Positions 12,207 to 24,427 of a stretch of 64,000 nucleotides of DNA are shown here, one piece after another. A program made the position numbers and the translations under genes. The DNA lies in contig OZ024730.1 of the NCBI GenBank assembly GCA_964016875.1, positions 41,833,943-41,897,942 on the forward strand, read 5' to 3'. The stretch's first letter is position 1. Each line of letters begins with the position of its first letter. This DNA is from Fallopia convolvulus. Lineage: Eukaryota; Streptophyta; Magnoliopsida; Caryophyllales; Polygonaceae. The notes under the pieces were generated by a model, which saw only the letters and a program-made list of their open reading frames with translations, searched no databases and was not told the DNA's origin.

Positions 12207-12769
12207 GGGTATTATTATTATAAGTATTGTTGAGTGTGTTGTCTACCTTCGTGAATATGGTATATAAAATATTCTATTATTACTTTCCTATTTATAATAT
12301 ATTAAATTGATTTTGTTGTTGCATGTTGTATTTACTATTTAGTGTATATTAGAATTGTTAGGTAACCCCTCGTGGCGTTGATATTTTTAGGATTCAACAC
12401 AGATGCGAACTATGCTTCAAGGAAACTCTTCCAAAATAATGCTGCGTCAGCTCGATGTGGTGTGTCATAGGATGTGTCAAGTTATTGTGTAATGTAGTTG
12501 TCTTTGAGAATTTGTTAAGTTAAGAGCTTGTGAGTACAAAGGATTGGTTAGAAGTTTATGTTTGAGTTGTTTATGTTGGAAAGTTGGTGCATACATGGTT
12601 GTAAATTTCAACTTTAATAAAATATGAGTTGGATGTTTTTTTTTTAATTTTCTCGTCGTGCCTTTGTTGCAAGATCCATATTGTGAATTTGTTGTCAAAC
12701 TAGCTTAAGTGGGCCCATGTGAGGTCCGCTACAGAGTATCATTCCGGTATGAAAAAACGGGGTGTTACA
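10362..12769 (+). mobile_element. Solo LTR 1 of a TGTAATAC...GTGTTACA family
   Basis: The LTR starts TGTAATATTC and ends GGGGTGTTACA. It is flanked by ACATT on both sides (10357-10361 and 12770-12774), a 5-bp target duplication, and it splits the LINE cleanly. A block near 11860-11920 (CCCCTTCAAAAG ... GGCTTGACCAGGGGTAAGAAG) is shared with the two other LTRs of this family in the window. No internal domain is present. A second LTR-like start occurs at 11053. Confidence 0.85.
12127..12204. repeat. (ATT)n microsatellite
   Basis: An uninterrupted trinucleotide run of about 25 units, mostly TTA/ATT, sits inside solo LTR 1. Confidence 0.95.
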
Positions 12770-13989
12770 ACATTTTTTTGCTGGGACGTCATATTTTTAG
12801 AGGTTTGAAAAGCTGATTTGTTATAGTTAACTTTTTGTCGTGAAATTCTACAAAATTCATCAATGATGGTCTTTACTTTTTCACATGATCGCTGAGAAGC
12901 TTTGGCAAATATTATAATATCGTCTGGAAAGGCTAAGAAGGGGATTCGCGTCCCACCTCGGGCAATTGGAAATCATTTTGTCTTTATATCCAGTTCACTG
13001 GTTAATTGTAGTTTCCTTGCTAGAATTTCCGAAGCAAGAACAAACAAGAAAGACGATAGGGGGTCACCTTGTCTCAGTCCTCGTTCTGGGCTAAAAGGTT
13101 CTGTGGGTCCATTATTTACAAGTACCGACAGTGACACGGTGCATATGCATTCCCTTATCCCACCTATTACTTTTTTTTATCAAACCCGAATCTAATCATT
13201 AATAGATATTCCCAATCTACTCAGTCGTACGCCTTTTCCATATCCAGTTTGATGGCAATCCATCCATCCTTGTTTTTTGTGTTTCTAAATGAGTGGAATA
13301 TTTCATGGGCTATAAGGATATTATCTTGAATAGACCGGTTTGTTATAAAAGCCCCTTGGAGGGGATTTATAATCTTGGTTATTACCTTTTTAATTCTCTC
13401 CGTTATGATTTTAAAGATGATTTTATAGATAGTTGAACAAAGACTTATTGGCCGGTAATGATTAGTTGATTTTGGGTTCTCTATCTTGGGTATGGGAGTT
13501 ATAAACGTATGGTTAATCTGTCGTAAGATCTTCCCTGAATGGAAAAAGCTTTTTACAGCTTTGATTACTGTTGGTCCTACAATATCCCACTATCTCTTAT
13601 AAAATTCCGCAGTCATACCATCCGGTCCTGGAGATTTGTCGGAGCCTAGCTGCATTACCGTTGCTTTAATTTCATCATTAGTGACAACATTATTTAACAT
13701 GTTATTGTCTTGCTCTGTTATTTCTTTGGTTATCAAGTGAAGATATTCATTTGCATTATCTAGGTGAGTTGGTTGCTTAGTATATCTTTTTTTGAAGTCA
13801 TTTCGTATTTCTTCTCTAATGTTATCTATACCTAGGATTTGTGTACCTTCAGATGTGGTGATTTCCTTGATTATTTTTTTATTGTATTTACCACTTGAAA
13901 TTTTGTGGAAGTATCCTGTATTATCATCCGAGAGTTTGATGTTTTTCGTTTTAGCTCTCACCGCCCGTTCGTACCAAACAGTGATTTCA

Positions 13990-14945
13990 GCGGTACATGT
14001 GATGTCATATTTGACGGAGATGGTGAGGGGCACCCGAGCTGCCGAGCCTGGTGTTATGGCTTCCACGTTCTTGTTTTACTTGCTTGGGATGTCCTTATGG
14101 GTTGACAAGTCCGGGAACATGCTGAAGACCAAGTACTTTGGACTATATCTCGACCATGATCGGACATCGAGGTATGCATGGGGTGCCGGAAAACTTGCGA
14201 TGCTCTTACGCAATCTCGGCAAGGCCTCACGATCGAAGGGGAAGACCATCGCCAGTTGTGCGCTTGTTTTGAGGGTACATAAATTATTTGTAGTTTTGTT
14301 TAGGTAATTCGACATTATAAAAAATGATTGACTAGTTTTATGATTAGGTTTGGATTTGGCACTACTTTCGGGGTTGTCGGGGTCATGCTGTCTTGGATCT
14401 GGACAAGATGGATGATGATCGAGCTGCTACATGAGATGCACCTGAGATCACCACACTAAGGGACAAGGCTCATTTGGAGGCCATGCGCCGAGGAGGTAAA
14501 TAAAAAATAACTTCGAATTTTATTATGTTTTTATTAGGGGTTTACACATTACGTACGAATGGTTATTTTTTGTATGATTGAAAATTAATTGGATGCCGTG
14601 GGGTGACTTAGATTTTGAGGGAGAGTATCGGATTTCTCGATACCACGACACACTACATTGTCTTGATGTACACGAGGCATACATGCCGGGCAGATGTTAT
14701 CGATAGTTTTCCCACCGTCAGGATATTCCGAATCCTCCCATCAGGCCGACTACAGTGGAGCGTCATGCGACTCTGTCTCACTACAAGGTCACATTTAGTC
14801 CAGACGATGACCATTGGGCTCATCGCTACGATTATCTGATCCAGCTTCTAGAGGATACTCGAGTCGTATATGCATGGGAGGTTAGTGATGACTACATTGA
14901 GTGGTTCAGGGAGGGTGTGGTACTGGCTCTCTCCCCTCCCTAATA
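13990..14945 (+). pseudogene. Plant mobile domain (PMD) protein fragment
   Basis: The plus strand encodes a PMD-like segment: FLFYLLGMSLWVDKSGNML then YFGLYLDHDRTSRYAWGAGK and LGKASRSKGKTIASCALVL, a donor (14274), then VWIWHYFRGCRGHA, and after a further gap EAYMPGRCYR, DIPNPPIRPTTVERHATLSH and a terminal YIEWFRE. This order matches the C-terminal half of the plant mobile domain found in MAIN-like proteins and in many transposons. In-frame stops (for example after PGRCYR) show it is dead. The N-terminal half is missing at the LINE junction and the C terminus is cut at about 14920-14945, where an oppositely oriented MULE fragment begins. It was probably captured by, or nested in, the Pong-like element. 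Confidence 0.65.
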
Positions 14946-16560
14946 CCGCCGAAAGGGCCCGATACCCACAATGACCATCCAGCAACACATCTTCAACTCC
15001 CTCGATATACAGAAACATGAAAACGTCCATGTTCACACCGAAGTTCACGCCCCGCCTAATAATAGGTTATGTAGGAGCCTGCGGGATCGTCAATGTGCGA
15101 GGGGAAGTGGGCGCATCCGTCGATGTGCGAGGGGTAGTGGACACATGCGTCGATGTTTGAGGGGTAGTGGGCGCATGTGTGGATTATTTACGATTCATGG
15201 AACCCTTCGGCCTTCCACGTCTTCAAGGTGGCAGAGCGGTTTTGGGCACGCTCTCGTTGTCTTTGTCCGTCCATCGTTGTTGCTCCTTGTCATACTCCAC
15301 CATCCTATGCTCAAGCAGGGTCTTATCGCTCATGTTCGAGTACTTGGTGGATTCAGCTGGCCTCAATTGCCTCGGTGCATCTGGTGGCTCAATCAAATTA
15401 GACTCTTTAGGCATCTCTGTGTCAATAAACAACTCTATGAGTTGGTCTCGCTGATCTCTCGGCATGGAACCACTCCTCTTTTTTGCCACCATTTGGTTCC
15501 ATCTTGTGTTGAATACATAAGGGTACACATTCATCTTGAAGCAGATTGTGATCTTCAACTCCTTCCCAAACCACCGTTCGCCAAAACTTATGTATCTCGC
15601 TAGGCAAGATCGACCTTTTGGAGATTATAGTCTCACCAATTCTATGAGTACTCAAAAGACCTTCAAAAATATGAAAACAAAAAACAATATGACATGACAG
15701 GCCTAACATAAACATTATGATATAATATGTATAGTGAATTCGATAGAAAAATTACCTTGACAGTCTCGCCAAAAATAATCAACACATTCCTCATCAAGGT
15801 CACCCCTTGCCATAGCCTTGACCAATTCATATAACATTTCTAACAATTTCTTTAGCCATTGTTGTGACACTTTGTGAAATAGGGGCTCAAACAACTCTCT
15901 AATTTCATCAGACAAGCCACAATGCATGGCGGTTGGAATACTTATGCGCGACCTCTCAATATTTTCCCTCAAAATCTCAATCTGACATGTCAGTTGGTGG
16001 TGGATCCTGAGTATCACTGTGTTGAAGCCTCCTCGAGTGGATGCCAAAATTTTCTTCAATACACTTTGCATACCCTCAACCCTGCAACAAGCTTATGAAT
16101 TAAAAATATGTATTAAAAATCTTAAATAACTAGTTGGATAATATGAATTTACCTATTTGTGGTTCTTGTTTGGAAGTGATGAGTAGTATAGGTCCAAGCA
16201 CGTACTATATTCCTCTTGTGGAGTAAGCGATACCTTTTCTAGGTATTTAATGAGAGTTGGCCGCCAATTTAATTTCAACACTTGGAGTCTCTCTTCAAAC
16301 ATTTATTCCGTGGTGGACGAAAACAAAGCCCAACATTTGTTTGCAAATCCTATGGCCAGTCCCTTGGGGTTATCACAATTTGCAAACACCTTCAATTTGT
16401 ACGTCATAATGTTGTGTCTAATATGAACCCAATACAACAAATGAATCACTTCATCTCCGAAAACCAATTTAATGTCGTTGATGAGAGCCTTGTCCCTAAT
16501 GATGACATATGTCAAATGAAGAGACAAATGAGTCACTTCATCTCCAAAGATTTAATTTAA
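14940..16560 (-). pseudogene. MULE transposase with C-terminal OTU domain, decayed
   Basis: On the minus strand, 16536-16303 gives VIIRDKALINDIKLVFGDEV and LLYWVHIRHN, matching the second catalytic Asp region and downstream helix of MULE transposases. It is followed by 16071-15715 (GMQSVLKKILASTRGGFNTV in the order expected after the DDE core) and ILPSEIHKFWRTVVW near 15620, the usual segment after the SWIM finger. At 15010-14945 comes EGVEDVLLDGHCGYRALSAV, an OTU cysteine-protease motif (D-G-x-C-G-Y-R). The order transposase then OTU is that of MULE-encoded proteins with peptidase tails. Several frameshifts separate these blocks. It lies tail-to-tail against the PMD fragment. Confidence 0.6.
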
Positions 16561-16939
16561 CATGTCTTGAAAATAAAAATTACAAGGGTTTAAATAGACA
16601 TAGATAGCCAACTATCCTATGCTATTCTTAAAAGGTATTGTTTCCTAAAATAAAACTACCTTATTTAAAAGATATTATTGCAAGACAACTAGTTACTTAG
16701 GCCCCAAGTAAGATTCATATTACTTTCCAAATTTGTCCCACCAATCTTGCATGGTCCAAATTGATAAAATAATATGTTTCTTAACTTGAAAAACCATAAG
16801 CCCACATAATATGGCTCATAACACATGGTCCATATATGTAGAAATTCCTATTAAAAATAAAAGCACATATTAGGAAATACTATAAATAGTAAGTCTAGGA
16901 TAGGCATGCAAACAACTCTTGCATGTGAGTGTGTCCAAG
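16561..16939. other. AT-rich spacer, no gene seen
   Basis: It separates the MULE fragment from the acidic-protein gene. CTATAAATA near 16878 could be a promoter element on the plus strand, but no plus-strand gene follows. Confidence 0.3.
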
Positions 16940-18413
16940 TCAATCTTGAACATGGTGAATAGAAGTGACCCATCTTGGCTCCTTAGGCTCGTCCACCATA
17001 GTCGGAATACGAGCTAGAAGAACCCGTATAGCTTTCCTCAACTTCTTGGCTCGGTCTCTAGTAATAGGTCCATCAAAGGGAATATGAGCCAAGTTCTCGA
17101 TGTCTTGTGGAGTCATGGGTGCCTGTGGTGCATCATGGGGTCGAAGCAGTAAGAGAGAGGGGGGATGTGGTCGGGATATGGATGAAAGTGGTACCCTCAG
17201 TGGACGGTGGGAAGAGGGACTAGAAGTCGAGGGTATAGAAGGATCGTCTACAGATAGATCCTCCACTGTACCCATGGGAGCGTCCGGTCCAATATCGACA
17301 AACTGCATCTCAACCTCGTCATCTCGCCCCTCGTTGATCGGATCCTCACAATCCTCATCAACCTCATCGTCAAACTCAACATCTGTCGTGGCGGATGGGT
17401 CAATATCTCGCTCCATCCCATCATTCAACTCAGTATCCGGTTGATGCACATCTAACACCCGAGCGGATGTGCAACCGCTGCTGCTGAAGGCTGCTTCTTC
17501 CTCTTCTTCCTCCTCCTCCTCAAAATAGTACTGAGGCTCGTGTGCAACTCATTCAATAAATTTTCGTATGTTAAATTATGTTATTTGAAATTCATATGTG
17601 AGTTGAATTTCATTTTCATTTTCTTCTAACGGTCTTTATGTAATAGTTTGAAATTTTGTTCTTACACTTGTCAAAATTGAATTCAATTTTTTAAAATATT
17701 CAATTCTTTTCCTTTCTTTTCAGTCTAACTTTTCTATTGTATTTCTTCTATTCTTTATATATTAGTTCGTATTCGAGTTTTTTCACTTGTCGAAATTCAA
17801 TCAAATTTGATTTCATAATATTCAATTATAAATTTATATTCAATTTAAATTACAATTGATATTTAGATTTTCATTTCGAATAATTGTTTATTTTTATTTA
17901 TATATACCAATTTCAAATTTAAACCTTTTTATTTCCTATCTATCTAGAATTTTTCTATTGAAATTCTTCTATATATTTTAAAAGTATTAAATTGTAAAGT
18001 TCTGAATATTCTAATGTCAATATGCAAACAATTGTAATCAATGGTATTCAAAATTTATCATTGAATAAATAATAACTTAAAAACGAGGCTTGTGTGCAAC
18101 TACTCCTTAAATAAATTTTCAAATGCTATAATCCTAAATACTCAAATACTAGATAATCAATATGCGACTATTATAATGAGCGGAATTAAATAATAGTTAA
18201 ATAATAGTTCGACATTCTATAGAATAAGCAATTATTATTCAAAATTTTCTATGAATTTTAATATCTTATAATACTAAATTATATGATTTAATTTAATTTA
18301 AATAACATAATAATTAAAATTAAATTACTTACCACCTCATACTTCAATCTCGTTCGGGTCGGAGTCCGGGGCGGATTCGCTTGGCCGGATTTACGTTGTC
18401 GAACAGGTGCCAT
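16940..18413 (-). CDS. Two-exon acidic protein, unknown function
   Basis: Exon 1 is 18333-18413 (27 codons, MAPVRQRKSGQANPPRTPTR start, strongly basic) with a perfect donor GTG|GTAAGT. Exon 2 is 16940-17530 after an acceptor CCTCAG. Both are phase 0 and give 223 residues. Exon 2 opens with a run of nine glutamates, continues acidic (DVEFDDEVDEDCEDPINEGR), then a Pro/Ser-rich linker, and ends with PITRDRAKKLRKAIRVLLAR, a phrase like the C-terminal tail of Ty3/gypsy polyproteins. The frame is open throughout. The gene lies inside the Pong-like element and reads away from its right terminus, so it may be an element ORF or a captured gene. I do not recognise the family. Confidence 0.45.
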
Positions 18414-18718
18414 GGGTGTTGTCTCTTCCGGAATTGCCGCCTCCGACGACATTCCAGCCTTGTTTGTCGTCGGTTCGACTTGGTTAGCCGCCTCCCGTCG
18501 TCTCTTCCAGATTCGACACCTGCGCCGGTGTCTCTTCCAGAATTGCCGCCTCTGACGACGTCTCCGCCGGATTCGCCGCCTGCGAGCCCTGGTTCGCTCC
18601 CTGGTTCAACGACTAGTTTGGATCTGGGGGGTCAACCTCCATTACGCCCGATTTGGGTAAGATTGGGGAAGGTCGGAATGGGTTTGGGTTAATTTCGAGA
18701 AGGTCGATGGATTTTTGG

Positions 18719-21456
18719 TGTAACACCCCGTTAGCGGATACCTGGGGCATCACAAGGCTGTAGACCTCACAATGGGTCTACTAGAACAAACTTGACAACA
18801 AACGACTTTTTTGGGACCTTGCAACAAAAGCACTGCAAGTAAATTCACGAAACCATCCAATCTAGAAGTTTAAACTCATTTCATAAAACTCATGCGTGCA
18901 AAAGCCATAATCCTATCAACATGACAAGAGACGCCAAAGCTAGTCAAAAGGGAAAACACTCAACACAAACTCCCAAACAGAATCATTGTCAAAGCATGGT
19001 TTCATAGTCTAAGTAACCAAAAGACTAAAATACTAAAGTCAATCCTCTACGAATCGACACGTCAAGACCGAGCTCCACCATCCGGGATGCAACCTCCTGG
19101 CACATTTTTCATGACGGAATCCTTACCTAAAAACGCCACAAATTGATCACATTAGCCTACGGTCTCGATATGGGCTAAACAAGTAAATCAAATATGTAAC
19201 AAAACATTTTTAGGAAAAATAAACTTGCATACATACATATATTTAAAAGATGCACACACAATTACAGTCACAATAGAATATAATAGTAGTCAAACAAGTA
19301 TGGCCAAATGTGAAATCATTCATAACAATGTCAATAAAGATGTCAACAAGTAAAAGTGTATTGTCAATACATACATAACCATAACATAAATTCTCTAAGG
19401 TCATCACTCAAGCAGTTTAGACATTCAAACAATATTCATCAAATGCAATAGCAATCCAACGTCATCCTCCCTATATGGCACCCTCCGGCCTTTTATCTAT
19501 GGCGCACGGTCACGGCGCATAACTAAACCGTGCCCATTTTCTCCGTTCATTCTTCTTTCCCCGGCTAAACCTCTACTAGAGCGTTTGTCAAAACAAGTTA
19601 GCTTATTTTTAGAAGGGGGTTCCTTCCAGCCGCATGACCATGCCCGGGGGCCACTTCATCTCCAACTTGTCCCGTGCTCCATGATCATATCGGTGGAACC
19701 CAGTGCACGCATAACGAAAATATTTAAAAGCGATTTCTATAATTCAAATATATATATATAAGCACGTAATATGGAATCATTCCAAAATAAGGGCTACACA
19801 TTCAATTTACTCGTTCAACGCATAACGAGTCGTAAACTAAATAAGTCGGCGAGCGACTTACCTCGAAGGCGAGACACAAACACGTAGCGGAAGAAAGGAA
19901 GCTCGAACAGGTCACTCACGAACGTTATCGAATCCTAATCATTCAATAACCAAAACTATAACACCCGAAGAGAAGTGCAATACAAAACTTAACGCCCTAA
20001 AAGCTAAAAATTCTTCTAAACGATGGTTATTTGACATTATCGAATTTAGGCAAGCACTTACATTATCTTGTTTTAATCAACTAGTTAAGTAAGATGGGTA
20101 GGTTAAGGACCGATTAAAAGGATTGGAAAGAGTAGTATTTTGACCCACTATTCCACTCATCAATCCATTTAATAAACCAATTTAAAGGTTTCATTAAACA
20201 ACATATTATTGGAAGGGTCGGTGATCATAATCACATGACCAAACAACATCTCTTTAATCCATAAGTAAACAGAACTTGGAACCGAAATACTAATTCTATC
20301 TGCTGGAACAAGCTCATCAACCATTCAAAACATAGTATATTAATCAATACACCACTAAAGAAAACGATAGTACATTCAATACCCCAAATCAGTAGTTTAG
20401 AAATTTTCGTATAGATTAAAGTCGGTCACTATAATTCAATTGTTCTAATCATTATAAGAGAACATCATTAATGACCAAATTCCTTAACCAGAGGTTCGAC
20501 CCCTCAAAACCAGTACACCACAATACCAATTCTTATTGTAAGAACATCATCTCCCTAAGAGGACCCAAATTGATCGAGCAAATATCTATCCGTTTTATTA
20601 TAAAGATCAACATCGACCTTAACTAGTCAACATCGATCGTGTCTTCTACTAAGCAGCAACAACAATGACATGTAAATGGGTTCGAATGAAAACAGAACTA
20701 GACAAGAACGCAACCTCCTGTATGCAGGTCGACCTCGAACTCGATCGAAGGTGGGGACGGTGCTCGGCGACGGTGAACGACGATCTTGAATTCGGGAGTA
20801 GCGCACTTGAGCAGAGGTGCTCTATCGACGACGACTTCCAGGAGAGGGAGCTTGCAACAGCAACCGACTCTTCCGTGACTAGCAACGACGGTCGCCTTCG
20901 AACAGGGGCGAGGAGAGCGGTGTGTAAACGACGACGACCTTGGCGAACGGAATTGGGAAAGGACGCTCGCGACAACGACTGGATTCTCCGAGGTTGACGA
21001 CGTTCAGAGGAGGGGTCGACCGCTTGAGTGCGCGCTAGTTAAAGAGACAGGCTCGCGGTGGCCCTGGCTTCGCTGAGGTCGGCGGTGTCTTCTCCGGTTT
21101 GGGAACGTTTGACCAGAGGCGATAAACGAGACGAGCAAGGAGGTCGAAAGTGGAGATCGGGAGAGGAATAGAGAAAGGAAGCCAACGAGTTGGGTGAGCG
21201 AGAGAATGAACCAGAGGGATCCGTGAGAGGCGGCGGCGAGGGGTTGGAGAAGATGAACAGTGGTCTTCTCCCAAATGCTAGGGATTGAAGGAAGGAAACG
21301 GAGGAAGGGGAATGGGCCTCGGCCCAATGGAAGAAATCAAAAGCAAAAGAAGGAGAAGGAAGTAAAGTTGGCCCAATTTATAGGCCAAAATTTTTTCATA
21401 AAATCTATAGCGCTCTAGTTTATAAATATGACCGGAATACGGACTCGGGCATTACA
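18719..21456 (-). mobile_element. Solo LTR 3 of the TGTAATAC...GTGTTACA family, inverted
   Basis: In plus orientation it starts TGTAACACCCC and ends GGGCATTACA. TTTGG flanks both ends (18714-18718 and 21457-21461), a 5-bp target duplication. The block near 19550-19650 (CCCCGGCTAAACCTCTACTA ...) is the inverse of the block shared with solo LTRs 1 and 2. ORFs near 20650-21330 are compositional and match no family I know. It inserted just upstream of the acidic-protein gene and would separate that gene from its original promoter. Confidence 0.85.
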
Positions 21457-21461
21457 TTTGG

Positions 21462-22290
21462 TGCCGATTTGGGTGTCGGAAAATCCGGGAAGATGAAAGG
21501 GAACGCCGAAACGGCATACACAACCGTCGATGTTGTGTATTTAACCTAGAAGAGCGCTCGTTTGGGGAGCGTGCGCTCGTTAATGAAGCGCTCGTTTGGA
21601 ACGCGCGGCCCATTAAGCACTGGGCCCATAAATTTTTCTATTGGATCACGCTATTTAAAAGAGCGCTCTGTCCGGAGGAGAGCTCGTCCTGAACGAGTGA
21701 TGTGCGATTATTAAAAAACCCGTGTGTATAAAGTTCCCGCGTAGGTATATTGCTACCCCTTACATACTCATTTTTTCCTTCTTCCTTTCCATATGTCATC
21801 TTCTTATTAGTCTTGATTTTTTTATTTTGTGAATATCTTTAAGCTCATAAAATTAGCAATTGATATTTTTAACATCTCTTTTAATCAAAATTTTAATCAT
21901 AGAATATATTTTTTTTATTTGAGGAATTTATAAAAGATAATATTATCTATCTAATGACAACCATATTGCATATGTTTAGTGTGTAATATTTAATATTATT
22001 AGTATTAATTAATTTTATCATTAAATTGAATTCGTTATTTATAATGTTCTAATTATTAATATATTGAAAATAATTTAAATTATAACATCTCAGTATATTT
22101 ATATATATGATTTGAAGAGAGGAAAAATATAAAATAAGATATTATGTACCCTTATGTACTTATGAAGAGTACACTAATATAAAAGGATAAAATATTAGAG
22201 TACATAGTAGTAAAGAAGTATGAAAAATATATTATTTTATTACTTATGTACTCTTATGTACCCATTTGGAGTACACCATTACTCATAGCC
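21462..22290. other. Right terminal region of the Pong-like element
   Basis: It contains GC-rich GAGCGCTCG subterminal words (21541-21700), the inverted copy of the left inner block (21706-21735), then about 450 bp of AT-rich sequence with repeated GTACACT/GTACCC words before the terminal repeat. No gene is visible. Confidence 0.55.
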
Positions 22291-22293
22291 TAA

Positions 22294-22764
22294 AAGCAAT
22301 AAGGTTTGGAACCTTCTCATTACGCCACCTAGGATTTCGCCACATGTCGATCTTATATTAAGTCACCTCATGCCGATCCTATATTAAGTCACCTCAAATT
22401 TCTACACCTGTTATTTTCTTATAATTTAGACAACTTTATAAATATTCCATGTCATAGTCCACATGTCAAATTTTTTCCATGTCACTCATATGTTATGTAC
22501 ACATCATATTGCCACATAATCTACAAATCTCAATCATTTTTTTTATATTGGATTACAAATTTACAATAATGTTTTTTTGGAAATTTTGTTACATTTTTCG
22601 AGAAATTTACATGTAAAAATATTTTTTACCATATCTTTATGATTCTAACAACTATCCAATATAATCTACGAAAAAAACTCCCATAAATATATACAGAGAT
22701 CTTATCCTATAATATTTTTAAACTACAAAATTAATAATAGATTGTTAATGATCCATATATATGA
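22294..22764 (+). repeat. Helitron A segment between the Pong-like element and Helitron B
   Basis: It closely matches 42280-42893 (shared phrases CCTTCTCATTACGCCACC, ATTCCATGTCATAGTCCACA and CACATCATATTGCCACATAA). It stops exactly where Helitron B begins. Confidence 0.75.
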
Positions 22765-22768
22765 CTAG

Positions 22769-24427
22769 GTCAGTGCCCCGCGCTACGCACAAAATGAGAT
22801 TTGTTAATAATTCATTGAAATCAGGATTTTAAGCTTTTCCAATACAGCTTCTATAGTGACATACAACATTCCATGATTGCCATAAGGCTATGTCGGTAGT
22901 GTGTAATTACTATTGTGCTGTTATAAGACACACAATCATCTTGATAAAGTAGTGATATCAAGTTTAATGTAGAGAAGTTTCTAACATAGCACAATTAAGT
23001 TTAGGCATGCATATACATTGGGCCACGATGTGTGGTATGAAAGAAAATGTTCATATATTATACATGGTCAAGCAAATACAAAAATAGAAGTTTTTTGTCG
23101 CTGCTGTTGTAGGTAAGAAAACCCAGCCCTTGATTGTTTCCAAGCCTTCAAAAGTTGTCTGATGTTGGAGGTTGTGTTGTGAAAGGATTAAAGGCCCAAT
23201 GCTCTTTTAGTTATATACAAAAGAACATAGAGAAAGCTATGTGTAACTAGAAATAAGGAATCAAAATAAGCATCGAAGACATATGGGCAATAACAAAGGA
23301 ACTGCAAATAATCTAATTGATAAATGAGTAGGTGGAATTCTCATACCAACATAAGTATTGCCATTGTTATCATATTTGATGTCACCCTGTGAGCAAACAA
23401 CCCCAAAATAAGATAAGCTTCCTTGGATGAACTCTTCAAATAGCCCTTGTCTCATATATCCCGATCAACTTACATGTCATGTAGAATACATGAAGAAGGA
23501 ACATTCAAAATAGCCACCCTTTACAAGAATAATAGACGTTACCTGCACGTCGAAGATAAAATAGAAAACACCAAGAATGTTTAAAACTTTCATTTAGAAT
23601 GAATGTACTCTTAATATCCAACTGAAGTTAATGTTTAAAATAAAAAATGAGACCTGACAACTTATATGCGAATGCAAATGAATATGGGAGCTCTAGTTTA
23701 GGCTGAACTTGTATACCGGACATTATTGATGACAAAGCTGGGCAAAATGGTGCCATCCCCACAAGTACCACCACCAATCTGCGGTCCCACAGATAGAAAA
23801 GATCAAGTTTGTTTTTCAACACTCATCATTGTTGTTATACCAAATCTCATACTCATTTTTTTCATTTGGGTTTAGCTAGAACGAAGGCTAGTCTAGTATT
23901 ACCAGTATTTATTTCGTGTCCTTCAAAGCTTGTCTAAAAGTGTCAACAAAAGACGTACTATGTAAGGATGTTGGGATTTTTTTCGGTAATACATATAGTC
24001 CTTTATAGAACACACCTAAATTAGATCCTTCTAGTGTCATGTCTCCCTTGGAAATTGCGAATAGTTCATTTCAAGTAACAGCCTACATTAGAATAGAATC
24101 CAAAATATCTTCCCTGGATAAAGTTTATCCTATAGCAAAAGACATTATACAAAGTATGATCATGTCATATATGATTAGAACAATTAAACTCTACAGTAAG
24201 GGTTCCTAAACCGTCATTATTATTCCTACAGTGTCTATTTTTCTTAGAAGAAATTAGCATTTAACACAACATAGGTTAGAGCTTTACACACAAATAACAT
24301 TTGAAATTACCATCAATTATGAACATGATATTTCCTCTAATGAAGCATTCAATTCTCTAAAGGTGTTGAAGAAATACACATAGGTATATGATGCAGTAGT
24401 AGCATATAAGAAAAACAAGAGAATTAC
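22769..24427 (-). other. Helitron B 3' non-coding region
   Basis: It lies between the helicase stop and the 3' hairpin. No ORF resembles a known protein. It may hold captured non-coding sequence. Confidence 0.4.

Larger units (their letters stand above)
8443..13985 (-). mobile_element. 5'-truncated LINE retrotransposon (pol remnant)
   Basis: Reading the minus strand from 13985 down: the end of the endonuclease-RT linker, then reverse transcriptase (DKSPGPDGMTAEFYKR near 13600; YRPISLC; QGAFITNRSIQDNI; QGDPLSSFLF near 13080; the catalytic box is FPDD instead of the usual F/Y-A-DD), then thumb sequence after the solo LTR (10361 downward), a zinc-binding RT-associated segment (NFLWKIDNNGLPTKARL, about 9300-9570) and a C-terminal RNase H (VNVDASKLPNGNTSGGIVLR, about 8480-8930). 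The 3' end is a 7-bp poly-A (T run at 8443-8449). The apurinic endonuclease domain is absent, so the copy is 5'-truncated. In-frame stops and frameshifts are frequent. No target duplication was found. Confidence 0.85.
7935..22290. mobile_element. Pong-like (PIF/Harbinger) element, 14.4 kb, with nested cargo
   Basis: Terminal inverted repeats GGCCATGAGCAATGGTG (left) and its near-inverse at the right end differ at two C/T positions. The flanks are TAA on both sides (7932-7934, 22291-22293), the 3-bp target duplication of PIF/Harbinger elements, and the termini resemble the published Ping/Pong terminus GGCCAGTCACAATGG. A second inverted block of about 27 bp (8019-8045 and 21706-21735) lies further in. 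The interior carries GC-rich GAGCGCTCG words near both ends. No transposase domain could be read; only a 30-codon first exon survives at the left. The rest is filled by other elements and gene fragments. Confidence 0.75.

Noticed and set aside
16561..16939. Possible solo LTR (TGTCTTGAAAAT...)
   Set aside because: No matching target duplication or convincing terminal pair was found.
20649..21327. Several 100-residue ORFs on both strands
   Set aside because: They lie inside solo LTR 3 in a GC-rich stretch and overlap each other; no domain is visible.
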